Shown here one piece after another: positions 8,649 through 17,017 of a stretch of 64,000 nt of DNA (positions within the stretch are counted from its first letter, which is position 1; every line of letters begins with the position of its first letter). Source of the DNA: Rhodoferax sp. (GTDB lineage Bacteria > Pseudomonadota > Gammaproteobacteria > Burkholderiales > Burkholderiaceae_C); NCBI GenBank assembly GCA_024236015.1, contig JACKLK010000001.1, forward strand, positions 868,001 through 932,000. The letters run 5' to 3'. The notes below the pieces were generated by a model. The model saw only the letters and a list, made by a program, of their open reading frames with translations, was not told the origin of the DNA and searched no databases. A program made the position numbers and the translations under genes.

Positions 8649-11600
8649 TCAGGCAACGGCGGGGGCCGTACGGGGCAGGGGTTGGCCCAGGCTGCGCAGC
8701 AGGTCGCGCACCATCTGGGCCCGTTCATGGGGTTCGGCCAGTTCGCGCTCGATGCGCAGCTTCTCGTTGCCGACCAGCTTGATGTGCCGATGCTTGCGGA
8801 TCAGCTCGATGATGCGCATCGGATCGATGGGCGGCTCCTTGCAGAACGTGACGATGGTCACCGCGGGCGTGGCGTCGACCTTCACGACACCATAGGCGCG
8901 TGCCATCACGCGAAGCCGGTGCACGTCGAACAGCGTCTGCGCCTGCGCCGGCAACTTGCCGAAGCGGTCGACCAGTTCCTCGAGCAGCGTGTCGATCTGC
9001 TCGCTCTTGTGTGCGCTGGCCAGCTTCTTGTAGAAACTCAGGCGCAGGTGCACGTCGCCGCAATAGTCGCTGGGCAACAACGCCGGCGCGTGCAGGTTGA
9101 TGTCGGTGGTGACGGCCAGCGGCGCCAGCAGGTCGGGCTCGATGCCCTGCTTGAGCGAACGCACGGCTTCGGACAACATCTCGTTGTACAGCTGGAAGCC
9201 GATCTCCATGATGTTGCCGCTCTGGTTCTCGCCCAGCACCTCGCCGGCGCCGCGGATCTCCAGGTCGTGCATGGCCAGGTAGAAGCCCGAGCCGAGTTCC
9301 TCCATCTGCTGGATCGCCTCGAGCCGCTGGCTGGCCTGCTTGGTCAGTCCCTGCAGGTCGGGCACCATCAGGTAGGCGTACGCCTGGTGGTGGCTGCGGC
9401 CGACCCGCCCGCGCAGCTGGTGCAGCTGCGCCAGGCCGAACTTGTCGGCGCGGCTCATCACGATGGTATTGGCGCTGGGCACGTCGATGCCGGTCTCGAT
9501 GATGGTCGAGCACAGCAGCAGGTTGCTGCGCTGGGCGATGAAATCGCGCATCACCGCCTCGAGCTGGCGCTCGGGCATCTGGCCGTGCGCCACCGCGATG
9601 CGGGCCTCCGGCAGCAGTTCCTCGAGCTTGGCGCGGCGGTTCTCGATGGTCTCGACCTCGTTGTGCAGGAAATAGACCTGGCCGCCGCGCTTGAGCTCGC
9701 GCAGCACCGCCTCGCGGATCACGCCGTTGCCCTCGGTGCGCACGAAGGTCTTGATCGCCAGCCGGCGCTGCGGCGCGGTGGCGATGACGCTCAGATCGCG
9801 CAGGCCCTCGAGTGCCATGCCCAGCGTGCGCGGGATCGGGGTGGCGGTCAGCGTCAATACGTCGACCTCGGCGCGCAGTGCCTTCATCGCCTCCTTGTGG
9901 CGCACGCCGAAGCGGTGTTCCTCGTCGATGATCAGCAGGCCCAGGTTCTTGAACCGGGTGTCCTGGCTCAGCAGCTTGTGCGTGCCCACGACGATGTCGA
10001 TCGTGCCGTCGGCCAGGCCCTTCATGGCCGCGGTGATCTCCTTGGCCGAGCGGAAGCGGCTCATCTCGGCGACCTTGACCGGCCACTTGCCGAAGCGGTC
10101 GACCAGGGTCTGGTAGTGCTGCTCGGCCAGCAGCGTGGTGGGCGCCAGGAAGGCGACCTGCTTGCCGCCGGTGACGGCCACGAAGGCGGCGCGCAGTGCG
10201 ACCTCGGTCTTGCCGAAACCCACGTCGCCGCACACCAGCCGGTCCATCGGGCGCGGGCTGATCATGTCCTGGATCACCGCATGGATGGCCGCCTGCTGGT
10301 CGGCGGTCTCCTCGAAGCCGAAGTCGTTGGCGAAGGCCTCGTAGTCGTTCGGCGAATAGCGGAACGCATGGCCTTCGCGCAAGGCGCGTCGGGCATAGAT
10401 GTTGAGCAGTTCGGCGGCCGAGTCGCGCACCTGCTGGGCCGCCTTGCGCTTGGCCTTTTCCCATTGCCCCGACCCGAGCTTGTGCAGCGGCGCCTCATCG
10501 GCGCTCACGCCGGTGTAGCGGCTGATCAGCTGCAGCTGGCTGACCGGCACGTACAGCACCGCGGCGCCGGCATATTCGAGGTGCAGGAACTCCTGCGTCG
10601 CGTTTTCTCCGTTGGCGTCCTGCGGCCCCAGCGCCAGGTTGACCAGGCCGCGGTAGCGGCCCACGCCGTGGGCGCTGTGCACGACCGGATCACCGACATT
10701 GAGTTCGCTCAGGTCCTTGATCAGGGCCTCGACGTCGCTGACCTGTTCCTGCTTGCGGCGCCGGCGCGTCACCGGTCCGGTGGCGAACAGCTCGGTCTCG
10801 GTGACGAAGTCGATGCCCTGCGTCAACCACGAGAACCCGTTCATCAGGCTCGAGGTGGCCAGTCCGAGCCGCTCCTCGCTGTCCAGGAATTCCTGCAGGC
10901 TGTCGAAACGCACCGGCTCGACCTGGCTGGCATGCAGGAAGTCGAGCAGGCTTTCGCGCCGGCCCTGGCTTTCGGCCAGCAGCAGCACCCGATGTGCCGT
11001 GTTGTCGACATGCTGCTTGAGCCGCGACAAGGGTTCTTCGGCGCCCCGCACGACGGTCAGCGGCGGCAGGCTGCGCCAGTCGTTCTGCGCATCCTCGTGC
11101 CCCGGGTCCGATTCCGGGGCCGCGCGCATGGCCAGTTGCGCGTAGGGCTTGGCGCGGGCATAGAACTGCTCGGCGTCCAGAAACAGGGCCTGGGGCGGCA
11201 GCACCGGGCGTTCCGCATCGCCTTGCAGCAGACGGTAGCGGTCGCGCGTGTCCTGCCAGAAACGCACGAACGCGGCCTCGATGTCGCCGTGCAGCACCAG
11301 GGTCGCATCGTTGCCGAGGTAGTCGAATACGGTGGCGGTCTCGTCGAAGAACAGCGGCAGGTAGTATTCGATGCCGGCCGTGGCCACGCCCGTGCCCATG
11401 TCCTTGTAGATGCGGCTCTTGGTCGGGTCGCCTTCGAGCAACTCGCGCCAGCGGCTGCGAAACCGGGCCCGCGCGTCGTCGTCCATCGGGAATTCGCGTC
11501 CCGGCAGCAGCCGGACCTCGGGCACCGGGTACAGGCTGCGTTGGGTATCCGGATCGAATCCGCGGATGCTGTCGATCTCGTCGTCGAACAGGTCCACCCG

Positions 11601-12149
11601 ATAAGGCATCGGCGAACCCATGGGGTAGAGGTCGATCAGGCTGCCGCGCACCGCGTATTCGCCTGGGCTCACGACCTGGCTCACATGGTTGTAGCCGGCC
11701 AGGGTGAGCTGGGAGCGCAGCCGGGCTTCATCGAGTTTCTGGCCGGTCTTGAAATGGAAGGTGTAGGCCGCCATGAACGCCGGCGGCGCCAGCCGGTACA
11801 GCGCGGTCGTGGCCGGCACCAGCACCAGGTCGGCGCCGTGTTCCTGGCCGTGGCGGGAGATCTGCCACAAGGTGGCGAGCCGTTCGCTGATCAGGTCCTG
11901 GTGCGGCGAGAAGGTGTCGTAGGGCAGGGTTTCCCAGTCCGGGAACACCGCGGCGCGCACCGCGGGCGCGAAAAAACCGATCTCTTCGATCAGCCGCTGC
12001 GCGTCCGTGGCCTGGGCCGTGACGATGACGGTCAGCCTTCCCTGGGCCTTGTCCGCAGCAGCTTGCTGCGCCAGCATCAGTGCATCGGCGGAACCGGTCG
12101 GTCGCGGTACGGTGAAGCGGTGGCCGGGTTTGAGTCTGGGCAGGTCCAT
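8649..12149 (-). CDS. mfd: Transcription-repair coupling factor Mfd
   Basis: A 1166-residue protein (typical 1150) that removes RNA polymerase stalled at lesions and recruits UvrA. The N-terminal UvrB-homology part contains FPDWETLPYD. The RNA-polymerase-interaction domain follows, around VVHSAHGVGRYRGL. The RecG-like motor has Walker A GDVGFGKTEV near residue 640, DEEHRFG near 740, TATPIPRTL near 766 and RGRVGRSHHQAY near 913, and the C-terminus carries the TRCF domain. The frame stays open far upstream through ispD on the opposite strand; I place the start at the first ATG giving MDLPRLKPG, which removes that antisense extension. No clear Shine-Dalgarno is visible. Confidence 0.95.
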   Translation of the reverse strand: MDLPRLKPGHRFTVPRPTGSADALMLAQQAAADKAQGRLTVIVTAQATDAQRLIEEIGFFAPAVRAAVFPDWETLPYDTFSPHQDLISERLATLWQISRHGQEHGADLVLVPATTALYRLAPPAFMAAYTFHFKTGQKLDEARLRSQLTLAGYNHVSQVVSPGEYAVRGSLIDLYPMGSPMPYRVDLFDDEIDSIRGFDPDTQRSLYPVPEVRLLPGREFPMDDDARARFRSRWRELLEGDPTKSRIYKDMGTGVATAGIEYYLPLFFDETATVFDYLGNDATLVLHGDIEAAFVRFWQDTRDRYRLLQGDAERPVLPPQALFLDAEQFYARAKPYAQLAMRAAPESDPGHEDAQNDWRSLPPLTVVRGAEEPLSRLKQHVDNTAHRVLLLAESQGRRESLLDFLHASQVEPVRFDSLQEFLDSEERLGLATSSLMNGFSWLTQGIDFVTETELFATGPVTRRRRKQEQVSDVEALIKDLSELNVGDPVVHSAHGVGRYRGLVNLALGPQDANGENATQEFLHLEYAGAAVLYVPVSQLQLISRYTGVSADEAPLHKLGSGQWEKAKRKAAQQVRDSAAELLNIYARRALREGHAFRYSPNDYEAFANDFGFEETADQQAAIHAVIQDMISPRPMDRLVCGDVGFGKTEVALRAAFVAVTGGKQVAFLAPTTLLAEQHYQTLVDRFGKWPVKVAEMSRFRSAKEITAAMKGLADGTIDIVVGTHKLLSQDTRFKNLGLLIIDEEHRFGVRHKEAMKALRAEVDVLTLTATPIPRTLGMALEGLRDLSVIATAPQRRLAIKTFVRTEGNGVIREAVLRELKRGGQVYFLHNEVETIENRRAKLEELLPEARIAVAHGQMPERQLEAVMRDFIAQRSNLLLCSTIIETGIDVPSANTIVMSRADKFGLAQLHQLRGRVGRSHHQAYAYLMVPDLQGLTKQASQRLEAIQQMEELGSGFYLAMHDLEIRGAGEVLGENQSGNIMEIGFQLYNEMLSEAVRSLKQGIEPDLLAPLAVTTDINLHAPALLPSDYCGDVHLRLSFYKKLASAHKSEQIDTLLEELVDRFGKLPAQAQTLFDVHRLRVMARAYGVVKVDATPAVTIVTFCKEPPIDPMRIIELIRKHRHIKLVGNEKLRIERELAEPHERAQMVRDLLRSLGQPLPRTAPAVA

Positions 12150-12239
12150 GCGGTGGGGGTGGTGTCGAAAGGGGATGGCGGGCACAGGTGCCGCGTCCCC
12201 CTCGTGCGCAATGCGATCGGGAGGAGCGGGGATTTTAGA

Positions 12240-13043
12240 ATGCCTGTCTCTGCCATGGCCGATGCTCCGCCCAAGACCCCCGACACCTGCGACGCTGGCG
12301 CACCCGCGCGCGCGCCGCTGGCGCCGGCGATCTGGGCACTGATACCGTGCGCCGGCGTCGGATCCCGCGCGGGCACGGCCCAGCCGAAACAGTACCAGCC
12401 GCTGGCGGGCCGGGCACTGGTGCTCCATACGTTGGACGCCTTTGCCCAGGCAGGACGGGTGCGCGAGACGCTGGTCCTGCTGGCGCCCGAGGACCGTCTG
12501 TTCGCGACGCTCGCCGGCGACACGCCGCCCCGCTGCGCCAGCGTGGCCTGTGGCGCGGCAAGCCGTGCCGGCACGGTGGCCAACGGGCTGGCGGCCCTGC
12601 GCGCACGCGGCGCCGGGCCCGATGACTGGGTGCTGGTGCACGATGCCGCCCGCTGCCTGATCACGCCGGAACTGATCGATCGCCTGATCGATGCCTGTGT
12701 GGACGACGCCGTTGGCGGCCTGCTGGCCATGCCGGCGGCCGACACGATCAAGATGGCCGAGGGCGGCCGGGTCGTCGCAACGGTCGACCGCAGCCGGCAC
12801 TGGCTGGCGCAGACGCCCCAGATGTTCCATGTCGGCGAGTTGCAGCGCGCATTGCAACGGGCCGGCGATGCGGTCACCGACGAGGCCTCGGCGATCGAGC
12901 TGTCGGGCCAGGCGCCGCGGCTGGTGATGGGTGAGCCGACCAATTTCAAGGTGACCGTGGCCCAGGACTTCGTGCTGGCCCAGGCCATCCTGCTGGCGCG
13001 CCGCGGCGCCCATGACCCGGAGAACAACCATGCAAGAACCTGA
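12240..13043 (+). CDS. ispD: 2-C-methyl-D-erythritol 4-phosphate cytidylyltransferase
   Basis: A 267-residue cytidylyltransferase of the MEP isoprenoid pathway, forming CDP-ME from MEP and CTP. The nucleotide-binding motif is IPCAGVGSRAG followed by PKQY; VHDAARC and NFKVT near the end are also typical. About 25 Pro/Ala-rich residues precede the conserved core. Two ATGs are possible, 12240 and 12255 (262 residues). GGAGGAG lies 13 bases before the first, and a TAGAAT-like element overlaps it, so the second start is a real alternative. It overlaps ispF by 14 bases and is divergent from mfd. Confidence 0.93.
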   Translation: MPVSAMADAPPKTPDTCDAGAPARAPLAPAIWALIPCAGVGSRAGTAQPKQYQPLAGRALVLHTLDAFAQAGRVRETLVLLAPEDRLFATLAGDTPPRCASVACGAASRAGTVANGLAALRARGAGPDDWVLVHDAARCLITPELIDRLIDACVDDAVGGLLAMPAADTIKMAEGGRVVATVDRSRHWLAQTPQMFHVGELQRALQRAGDAVTDEASAIELSGQAPRLVMGEPTNFKVTVAQDFVLAQAILLARRGAHDPENNHART

Positions 13044-13542
13044 TGCGTCCCCTTGTCCGCCCCTGGCGTTTCGGATTGGCGAAGGCTGGGACGTGCATCG
13101 GCTGGTCGAGGGCCGCGCGCTGGTCCTCGGCGGCGTGACGATCCCGTACGAACGCGGGCTGCTCGGTCATTCCGATGCCGATGTGTTGCTCCATGCCATC
13201 ACCGACGCGGTGCTGGGCGCCGCCGCACTCGGTGACATCGGCCGGCATTTTCCCGACACCGATGCGCGCTTCAAGGGGGCGGACTCGTCCGTGTTGCTGG
13301 CCGAGGCCCTGGCGCGGGTACGCGCGGCCGGCTGGAGCGTCGGCAATGTCGACAGCACCGTGATTGCACAGGCGCCGCGGCTCATGCCCTGGATTCCGGC
13401 CATGTGCGAGGCCATCGCCAGGACCATGGGCCTGCATGCGGATCAGGTCAACGTCAAGGCCAAGACGGCCGAAAAACTCGGCGCGGTCGGGCAGGGCGAG
13501 GCCATGGAGGCACGCGCCGTCGTGTTGCTGCTGCGCCAGTAG
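13030..13542 (+). CDS. ispF: 2-C-methyl-D-erythritol 2,4-cyclodiphosphate synthase
   Basis: A 170-residue trimeric MEP-pathway enzyme that cyclises CDP-ME 2-phosphate with loss of CMP. The metal-binding residues are D21 and H23 in GWDVHRL and H55 in HSDADVLLHAITDA; GDIGRHFPDTD is the substrate loop. I chose the ATG at 13030 because GGAG lies 7 bases before it; an upstream in-frame codon at 13012 would add six residues and lacks that support. The start lies inside ispD (14-base overlap), which suggests coupling. It converges on the risS-like gene. Confidence 0.95.
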   Translation: MQEPDASPCPPLAFRIGEGWDVHRLVEGRALVLGGVTIPYERGLLGHSDADVLLHAITDAVLGAAALGDIGRHFPDTDARFKGADSSVLLAEALARVRAAGWSVGNVDSTVIAQAPRLMPWIPAMCEAIARTMGLHADQVNVKAKTAEKLGAVGQGEAMEARAVVLLLRQ

Positions 13543-13569
13543 CGGCTCGAGCCCGGCGTGCGCGCGGGT

Positions 13570-14961
13570 TCAGCCCGCCCGGTTGAGCTCGATGCGGGCC
13601 GACAGGCCGCCCGAGGTGCGGTTGCGCAGCACCAGCGTGCCGCCCATGCGCTGGATGTTCTTCTCCACGATGGCCAGGCCCAGGCCGGCACCGGTGGCCG
13701 CGGTGCGGGCCGAGTCGCCGCGGAAGAACGCCTTGGTGAGTTGCTGCAGGTTCTCCGGCGACACGCCGGGACCGTGGTCGCGCACCTCGAGCGCCACCCG
13801 CGAGCCCTTGGCCAATGCCACGATGGCGATCTCGGCGATGCCGCTGTCCGCGGACTTGCCGTACCGGCTGGCGTTCTCGATCAGGTTGGACAGCACCCGC
13901 AGCAGGTCGACCTCGTCGGCCAGCACCATCAGGTCGGACGGCACGTCGACGCGCAGCCGGATGTCGCTGGCATCCTTGAGCGCATAGACGCAGCGATGAA
14001 CCAGTTCCGCCAGCGCGATCGGCACCACGGCCACCTGGTCGGGCCGCGCATAGTCGAGGAACTTGTTGATGATGGCATTGGCCTGGTCGATGTCGGCCGC
14101 CATCTGGTCGCGCGCGCCGTCGTCGGTGACGCTCAGTTCGGTCTCCAGCCGCAGCCGTGCCAGCGGCGTGCGCAGGTCGTGCGAGATGCCGGCCAGCATG
14201 ATGACGCGGTCCTGCTCGATCTGCGCGAGCTTGCGCGACATCCGGTTGAACTCGATGTTGACCTCGCGGATCTCCCGGGTGGCGACCGTCTCGTCGAGAA
14301 AACCCCCTGCGAAATCGCCTTCCCGGACCCGGCCCGCGGCCACCGACAGGTCACGCAGCGGGCGGTTGATCAGGCCGGCGATCAACGCCGCGCCCGCCAG
14401 CGACAACGCGGCGGCGATCACCAGCCAGATGATCCAGGTCTCCCCGACCGGCGGGTTGAGCCGGGCCCGGTCGGTCAGCATCCAGTAGCGGTCCTCGTCG
14501 ATGGTGAAACCGATCCACAGGCCCGGTTCGTCGTTGACGCTGTTGGCGACCACGGTATCGGAGCCCAGGCGCAAGGCCAGCTCGCGCGTCATGCGTTGCC
14601 CCAGCGCATCGTCGGGAAAAGGCTCGAACCGGTCGTCGGGCTCGCGCGGCAGGATGCGCACCGCCTCCTGTTCGGTCATGGTCTTGATCAGCGACACCCG
14701 CGCGATCGAGTCCGAGTGGATCAACGCGGCCCGGCTGAGGTTGACGATGGACGCGATCTGCTGCGCCGTCTGCACCGCGCGCGGTTCGAGTTCGAAGACC
14801 CGCAAGGTCTGCAGCCAGGCCAGGATGCTCACCAGCAGCAGCGCCGCGAGCAGGAAAAACGTGCGGCCGAACAGCCCGACGCCGCGCCGTGTCACCGGTG
14901 CCGGCAAGGGGGCGGCGTCGGTCAGGCCGGCCGGCTCGGTCGAAATGCTGGCGCCGCGCAC
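13570..14961 (-). CDS. risS: EnvZ/RisS-type sensor histidine kinase
   Basis: A 463-residue membrane kinase. Transmembrane helices at about 33-51 and 176-197 flank a periplasmic sensor of ~125 residues. A HAMP region follows (LINRPLRDLSVAAGRV), then the DHp box ISHDLRTPLARLRLE with the phosphorylated His261. The ATP-binding domain has NLIENASRYG, DHGPGV and GAGLGLAIV. The start is GTG with no strong Shine-Dalgarno, so the exact N-terminus is uncertain. It follows the OmpR-type regulator by 29 bases and is its obvious partner. The symbol is by analogy with Bordetella risS and is inferred. Confidence 0.9.
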   Translation of the reverse strand: MRGASISTEPAGLTDAAPLPAPVTRRGVGLFGRTFFLLAALLLVSILAWLQTLRVFELEPRAVQTAQQIASIVNLSRAALIHSDSIARVSLIKTMTEQEAVRILPREPDDRFEPFPDDALGQRMTRELALRLGSDTVVANSVNDEPGLWIGFTIDEDRYWMLTDRARLNPPVGETWIIWLVIAAALSLAGAALIAGLINRPLRDLSVAAGRVREGDFAGGFLDETVATREIREVNIEFNRMSRKLAQIEQDRVIMLAGISHDLRTPLARLRLETELSVTDDGARDQMAADIDQANAIINKFLDYARPDQVAVVPIALAELVHRCVYALKDASDIRLRVDVPSDLMVLADEVDLLRVLSNLIENASRYGKSADSGIAEIAIVALAKGSRVALEVRDHGPGVSPENLQQLTKAFFRGDSARTAATGAGLGLAIVEKNIQRMGGTLVLRNRTSGGLSARIELNRAG

Positions 14962-14990
14962 GGGGTCTGGCGTGAATGTCTCTCAGCCCG

Positions 14991-15722
14991 TCAGGCCGCG
15001 CCGTCCGGCACGAACACGTAACCCACGCCCCAGACCGTCTGGATGAATCGGGGACTGGCCGGATCGGACTCGATCATCTTGCGCAGGCGCGAGATCTGCA
15101 CGTCGAGACTGCGGTCGAACGGCTCGAACTCGCGGCCACGCGCCAGCTGCGCGAGCTTTTCGCGCGACATCGGTTGGCGCGGGTGGCGTACCAGTGCCTT
15201 GAGCATGGCAAATTCGCCGGTCGTCAGCGGCAGTTCCTGGCCGGACTTGTGCAGGCTGCGCGCGCCCAGGTCGAAGCTGAAGGGACCGAACTGCACCACC
15301 TCGTTCTCGCTCGACGGCGCGCCTGGAGCCTCCGCCACCGGTCGCCGCCGCAGCACGGCATTGATGCGTGCCAGCAACTCGCGGGGATTGAAAGGCTTGC
15401 CCAGGTAGTCGTCGGCGCCGACCTCCAGGCCGACGATGCGGTCCACGTCCTCGACCTTGGCGGTCAGCATGATGATGGGCGTGCGGTCGTTGGCTGCGCG
15501 CAGGCGGCGGCAGATCGACAGCCCGTCCTCGCCGGGCAACATCAGGTCCAGCACGATCAGGTCGACCGTTTCCCGCAACAGGATGCGGTTGAGTGCCTTG
15601 CCATCTTCGGCCTGGAAAACCTCGAAGCCTTCCTGGCTCAGATAACGGCGCAAAAGGTCGCGAATGCGGCTGTCGTCGTCCACCACCAGAATCTTGTCGC
15701 TACGGCTGTTTGTTTGCGCCAT
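14991..15722 (-). CDS. risA: OmpR-family response regulator (RisA-like)
   Basis: A 243-residue regulator: receiver domain (about 9-125) with phospho-acceptor D59 in LIVLDLMLPG, then an OmpR/PhoB winged-helix domain (about 145-238) with FDRSLDVQISRLRKMIE and WGVGYVFVPD. AAGGAG lies 6 bases before the ATG, which sets the start and discards the longer open frame. It is co-transcribed with the kinase gene 29 bases downstream. A perfect 11-base inverted repeat containing TGTAACA sits in its leader and 55 bases further upstream, similar to OmpR-type half-sites, suggesting autoregulation. Confidence 0.93.
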   Translation of the reverse strand: MAQTNSRSDKILVVDDDSRIRDLLRRYLSQEGFEVFQAEDGKALNRILLRETVDLIVLDLMLPGEDGLSICRRLRAANDRTPIIMLTAKVEDVDRIVGLEVGADDYLGKPFNPRELLARINAVLRRRPVAEAPGAPSSENEVVQFGPFSFDLGARSLHKSGQELPLTTGEFAMLKALVRHPRQPMSREKLAQLARGREFEPFDRSLDVQISRLRKMIESDPASPRFIQTVWGVGYVFVPDGAA

Positions 15723-15737
15723 GGCTTCTCCTTGTAT

Positions 15738-15814
15738 TTGTAACAGTGACCATTCTGAAGGCATCGACCGGCGCTCGCGGGCCGTTTCGCGCGATGCCTG
15801 ACACACTGTTACAA
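15738..15814. promoter_or_regulatory. Inverted repeat TTGTAACAGTG ... CACTGTTACAA in the risA control region
   Basis: Two perfect 11-base arms at 15738-15748 and 15804-15814 are separated by 55 bases. Both contain TGTAACA/TGTTACA, which resembles the GTAACA core of enterobacterial OmpR sites. The proximal arm lies just upstream of the risA Shine-Dalgarno, and the distal arm is about 75 bases before the divergent small exported protein gene. One regulator could therefore control both directions. Confidence 0.5.
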
Positions 15815-15889
15815 CTCTCGCCGCATCGCCACAATTGCCCCGCAGTGTGGTGCAGGCGCAACCTTCGTGACAACGGTTATTCTCGTGCC

Positions 15890-16183
15890 ATGGATAAATG
15901 GCTGGTGTTCGTGATGGCGGTCGGCGCAGGGGGTGCCGCGTTGGCCCAGGGCGCCCCGGGACCCGGACGACCGCACCAGGATTCCGGCGCAGAGATGACG
16001 CGTGCGCAAAAGCGCATGGAACTGCGCAACGTCCTGTCGGCCGACCGCAATGCCGAGACTGCCGAGCCGAGCGCCGAGCCCGCCGCGCTGGGGCGTCAGC
16101 TGACGCCGCAGGAACGCGCGGAGATGCGCGAGCAGTTGCGCCGCTTCCAGCCGGTGTCGACACCGCCGCCGCTGCAACCTTGA
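15890..16183 (+). CDS. Small exported protein of unknown function
   Basis: A 97-residue protein with an N-terminal signal peptide (MDKWLVFVMAVGAGGAALAQG, likely cut after ALA). The mature part is about 77 residues, polar and Pro/Glu/Arg-rich: RAQKRMELRNVL near the start and LTPQERAEMREQLRRF near the end. It resembles the short periplasmic proteins of Burkholderiales that have no assigned function; I cannot name the family. It is divergent from risA, with the TTGTAACAGTG repeats between, so it may be a RisA target. The longer upstream frame is discarded because the signal peptide fixes this ATG. Confidence 0.7.
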   Translation: MDKWLVFVMAVGAGGAALAQGAPGPGRPHQDSGAEMTRAQKRMELRNVLSADRNAETAEPSAEPAALGRQLTPQERAEMREQLRRFQPVSTPPPLQP

Positions 16184-16288
16184 TGCGGCCGGCAAGGCAG
16201 GGTCTGCGGCACGTCGACGTCAACCGCGTATCGCGGCGGAGTTCAGGACCATTGCGGGTCGATCGTTAACCTCTCAGGGAGTAATAAA

Positions 16289-17002
16289 GTGAAATCGTAT
16301 GTGCGCATGCTGGCCGCAAGTTGCCTCGGCCTGGTGACCTGCTGGGCGCTGGCCCAGCCGACGGCGACGGTGCCCGTGCCCCAGGACGTGGTGCAACTGT
16401 CCGCCAGCGCGACGCTCGAGGTGCCGCAGGACTGGCTCAGCCTGACCTTGAGCACCTCACGCGAAGGTCCGGACGCCGAGACCGTGCAGACCCAGCTCAA
16501 GCAGGCGCTGGACACGGCGCTGACGCAGGCACGCAGCCGCGCTCAGGCCGGCCAGCTCGATGTGCGCACCGGCAACTTCCAGTTGTCGCCGCGTTACAGC
16601 CGGGAAGGACGGATCACCGGTTGGCGGGGCAGCGCCGCCCTGGTGCTGGAGGGCCGTGATTTCGGGCGCATCGCGGCGCTGGCCGGCAGCATCCAGACCA
16701 TGACCATCGGCGGTGTGCAGTTCAGCCTGAGCCGGGAGGAGCATCACCGGGTCGAGGCTGCCGTGCAGGCGTCGGCAATCGAGCGATTCAAGGCCAAGGC
16801 CGGCGACATCGCCAAGGGTTTCGGATTCGCCGGCTACGGACTGCGGGAGGTCTCGGTCCATGCCAACGACCAGGAATACGCGCCCCGCCCACGCATGATG
16901 GCCATGCAGGCCAAGGCGGCCGAGGCCGATGCCCCGGTGCCGCTGGAGGCCGGCAAGAGCATGGTCACCGTGACCGTGTCCGGCTCCGTGCAGCTGCGTT
17001 AG
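16289..17002 (+). CDS. SIMPL domain protein (DUF541), exported
   Basis: A 237-residue protein beginning with a signal peptide (hydrophobic run to ALAQ). The mature part is a SIMPL/DUF541 domain, marked by LSASATLEVPQDWLSL and ALDTALTQARSRA at the front and KSMVTVTVSGSVQL at the end. Relatives form periplasmic oligomeric assemblies of poorly defined function (BP26 of Brucella, YggE of E. coli, associated with oxidative stress). The start is GTG with AGGGAG about 8 bases upstream. It is followed after 15 bases by the FAD oxidoreductase on the same strand, so the two may share a transcript. Confidence 0.85.
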   Translation: MKSYVRMLAASCLGLVTCWALAQPTATVPVPQDVVQLSASATLEVPQDWLSLTLSTSREGPDAETVQTQLKQALDTALTQARSRAQAGQLDVRTGNFQLSPRYSREGRITGWRGSAALVLEGRDFGRIAALAGSIQTMTIGGVQFSLSREEHHRVEAAVQASAIERFKAKAGDIAKGFGFAGYGLREVSVHANDQEYAPRPRMMAMQAKAAEADAPVPLEAGKSMVTVTVSGSVQLR

Positions 17003-17017
17003 TCCGGCCGGATTCCC

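Noticed and set aside
8553..13043. A 1496-codon plus-strand frame antisense to the whole of mfd and in frame with ispD
   Set aside because: Its translation is low-complexity Arg/Ala/Val/His-rich and unlike any protein; only the ispD part (from 12240) is real. High-GC antisense frames lack stops by composition.
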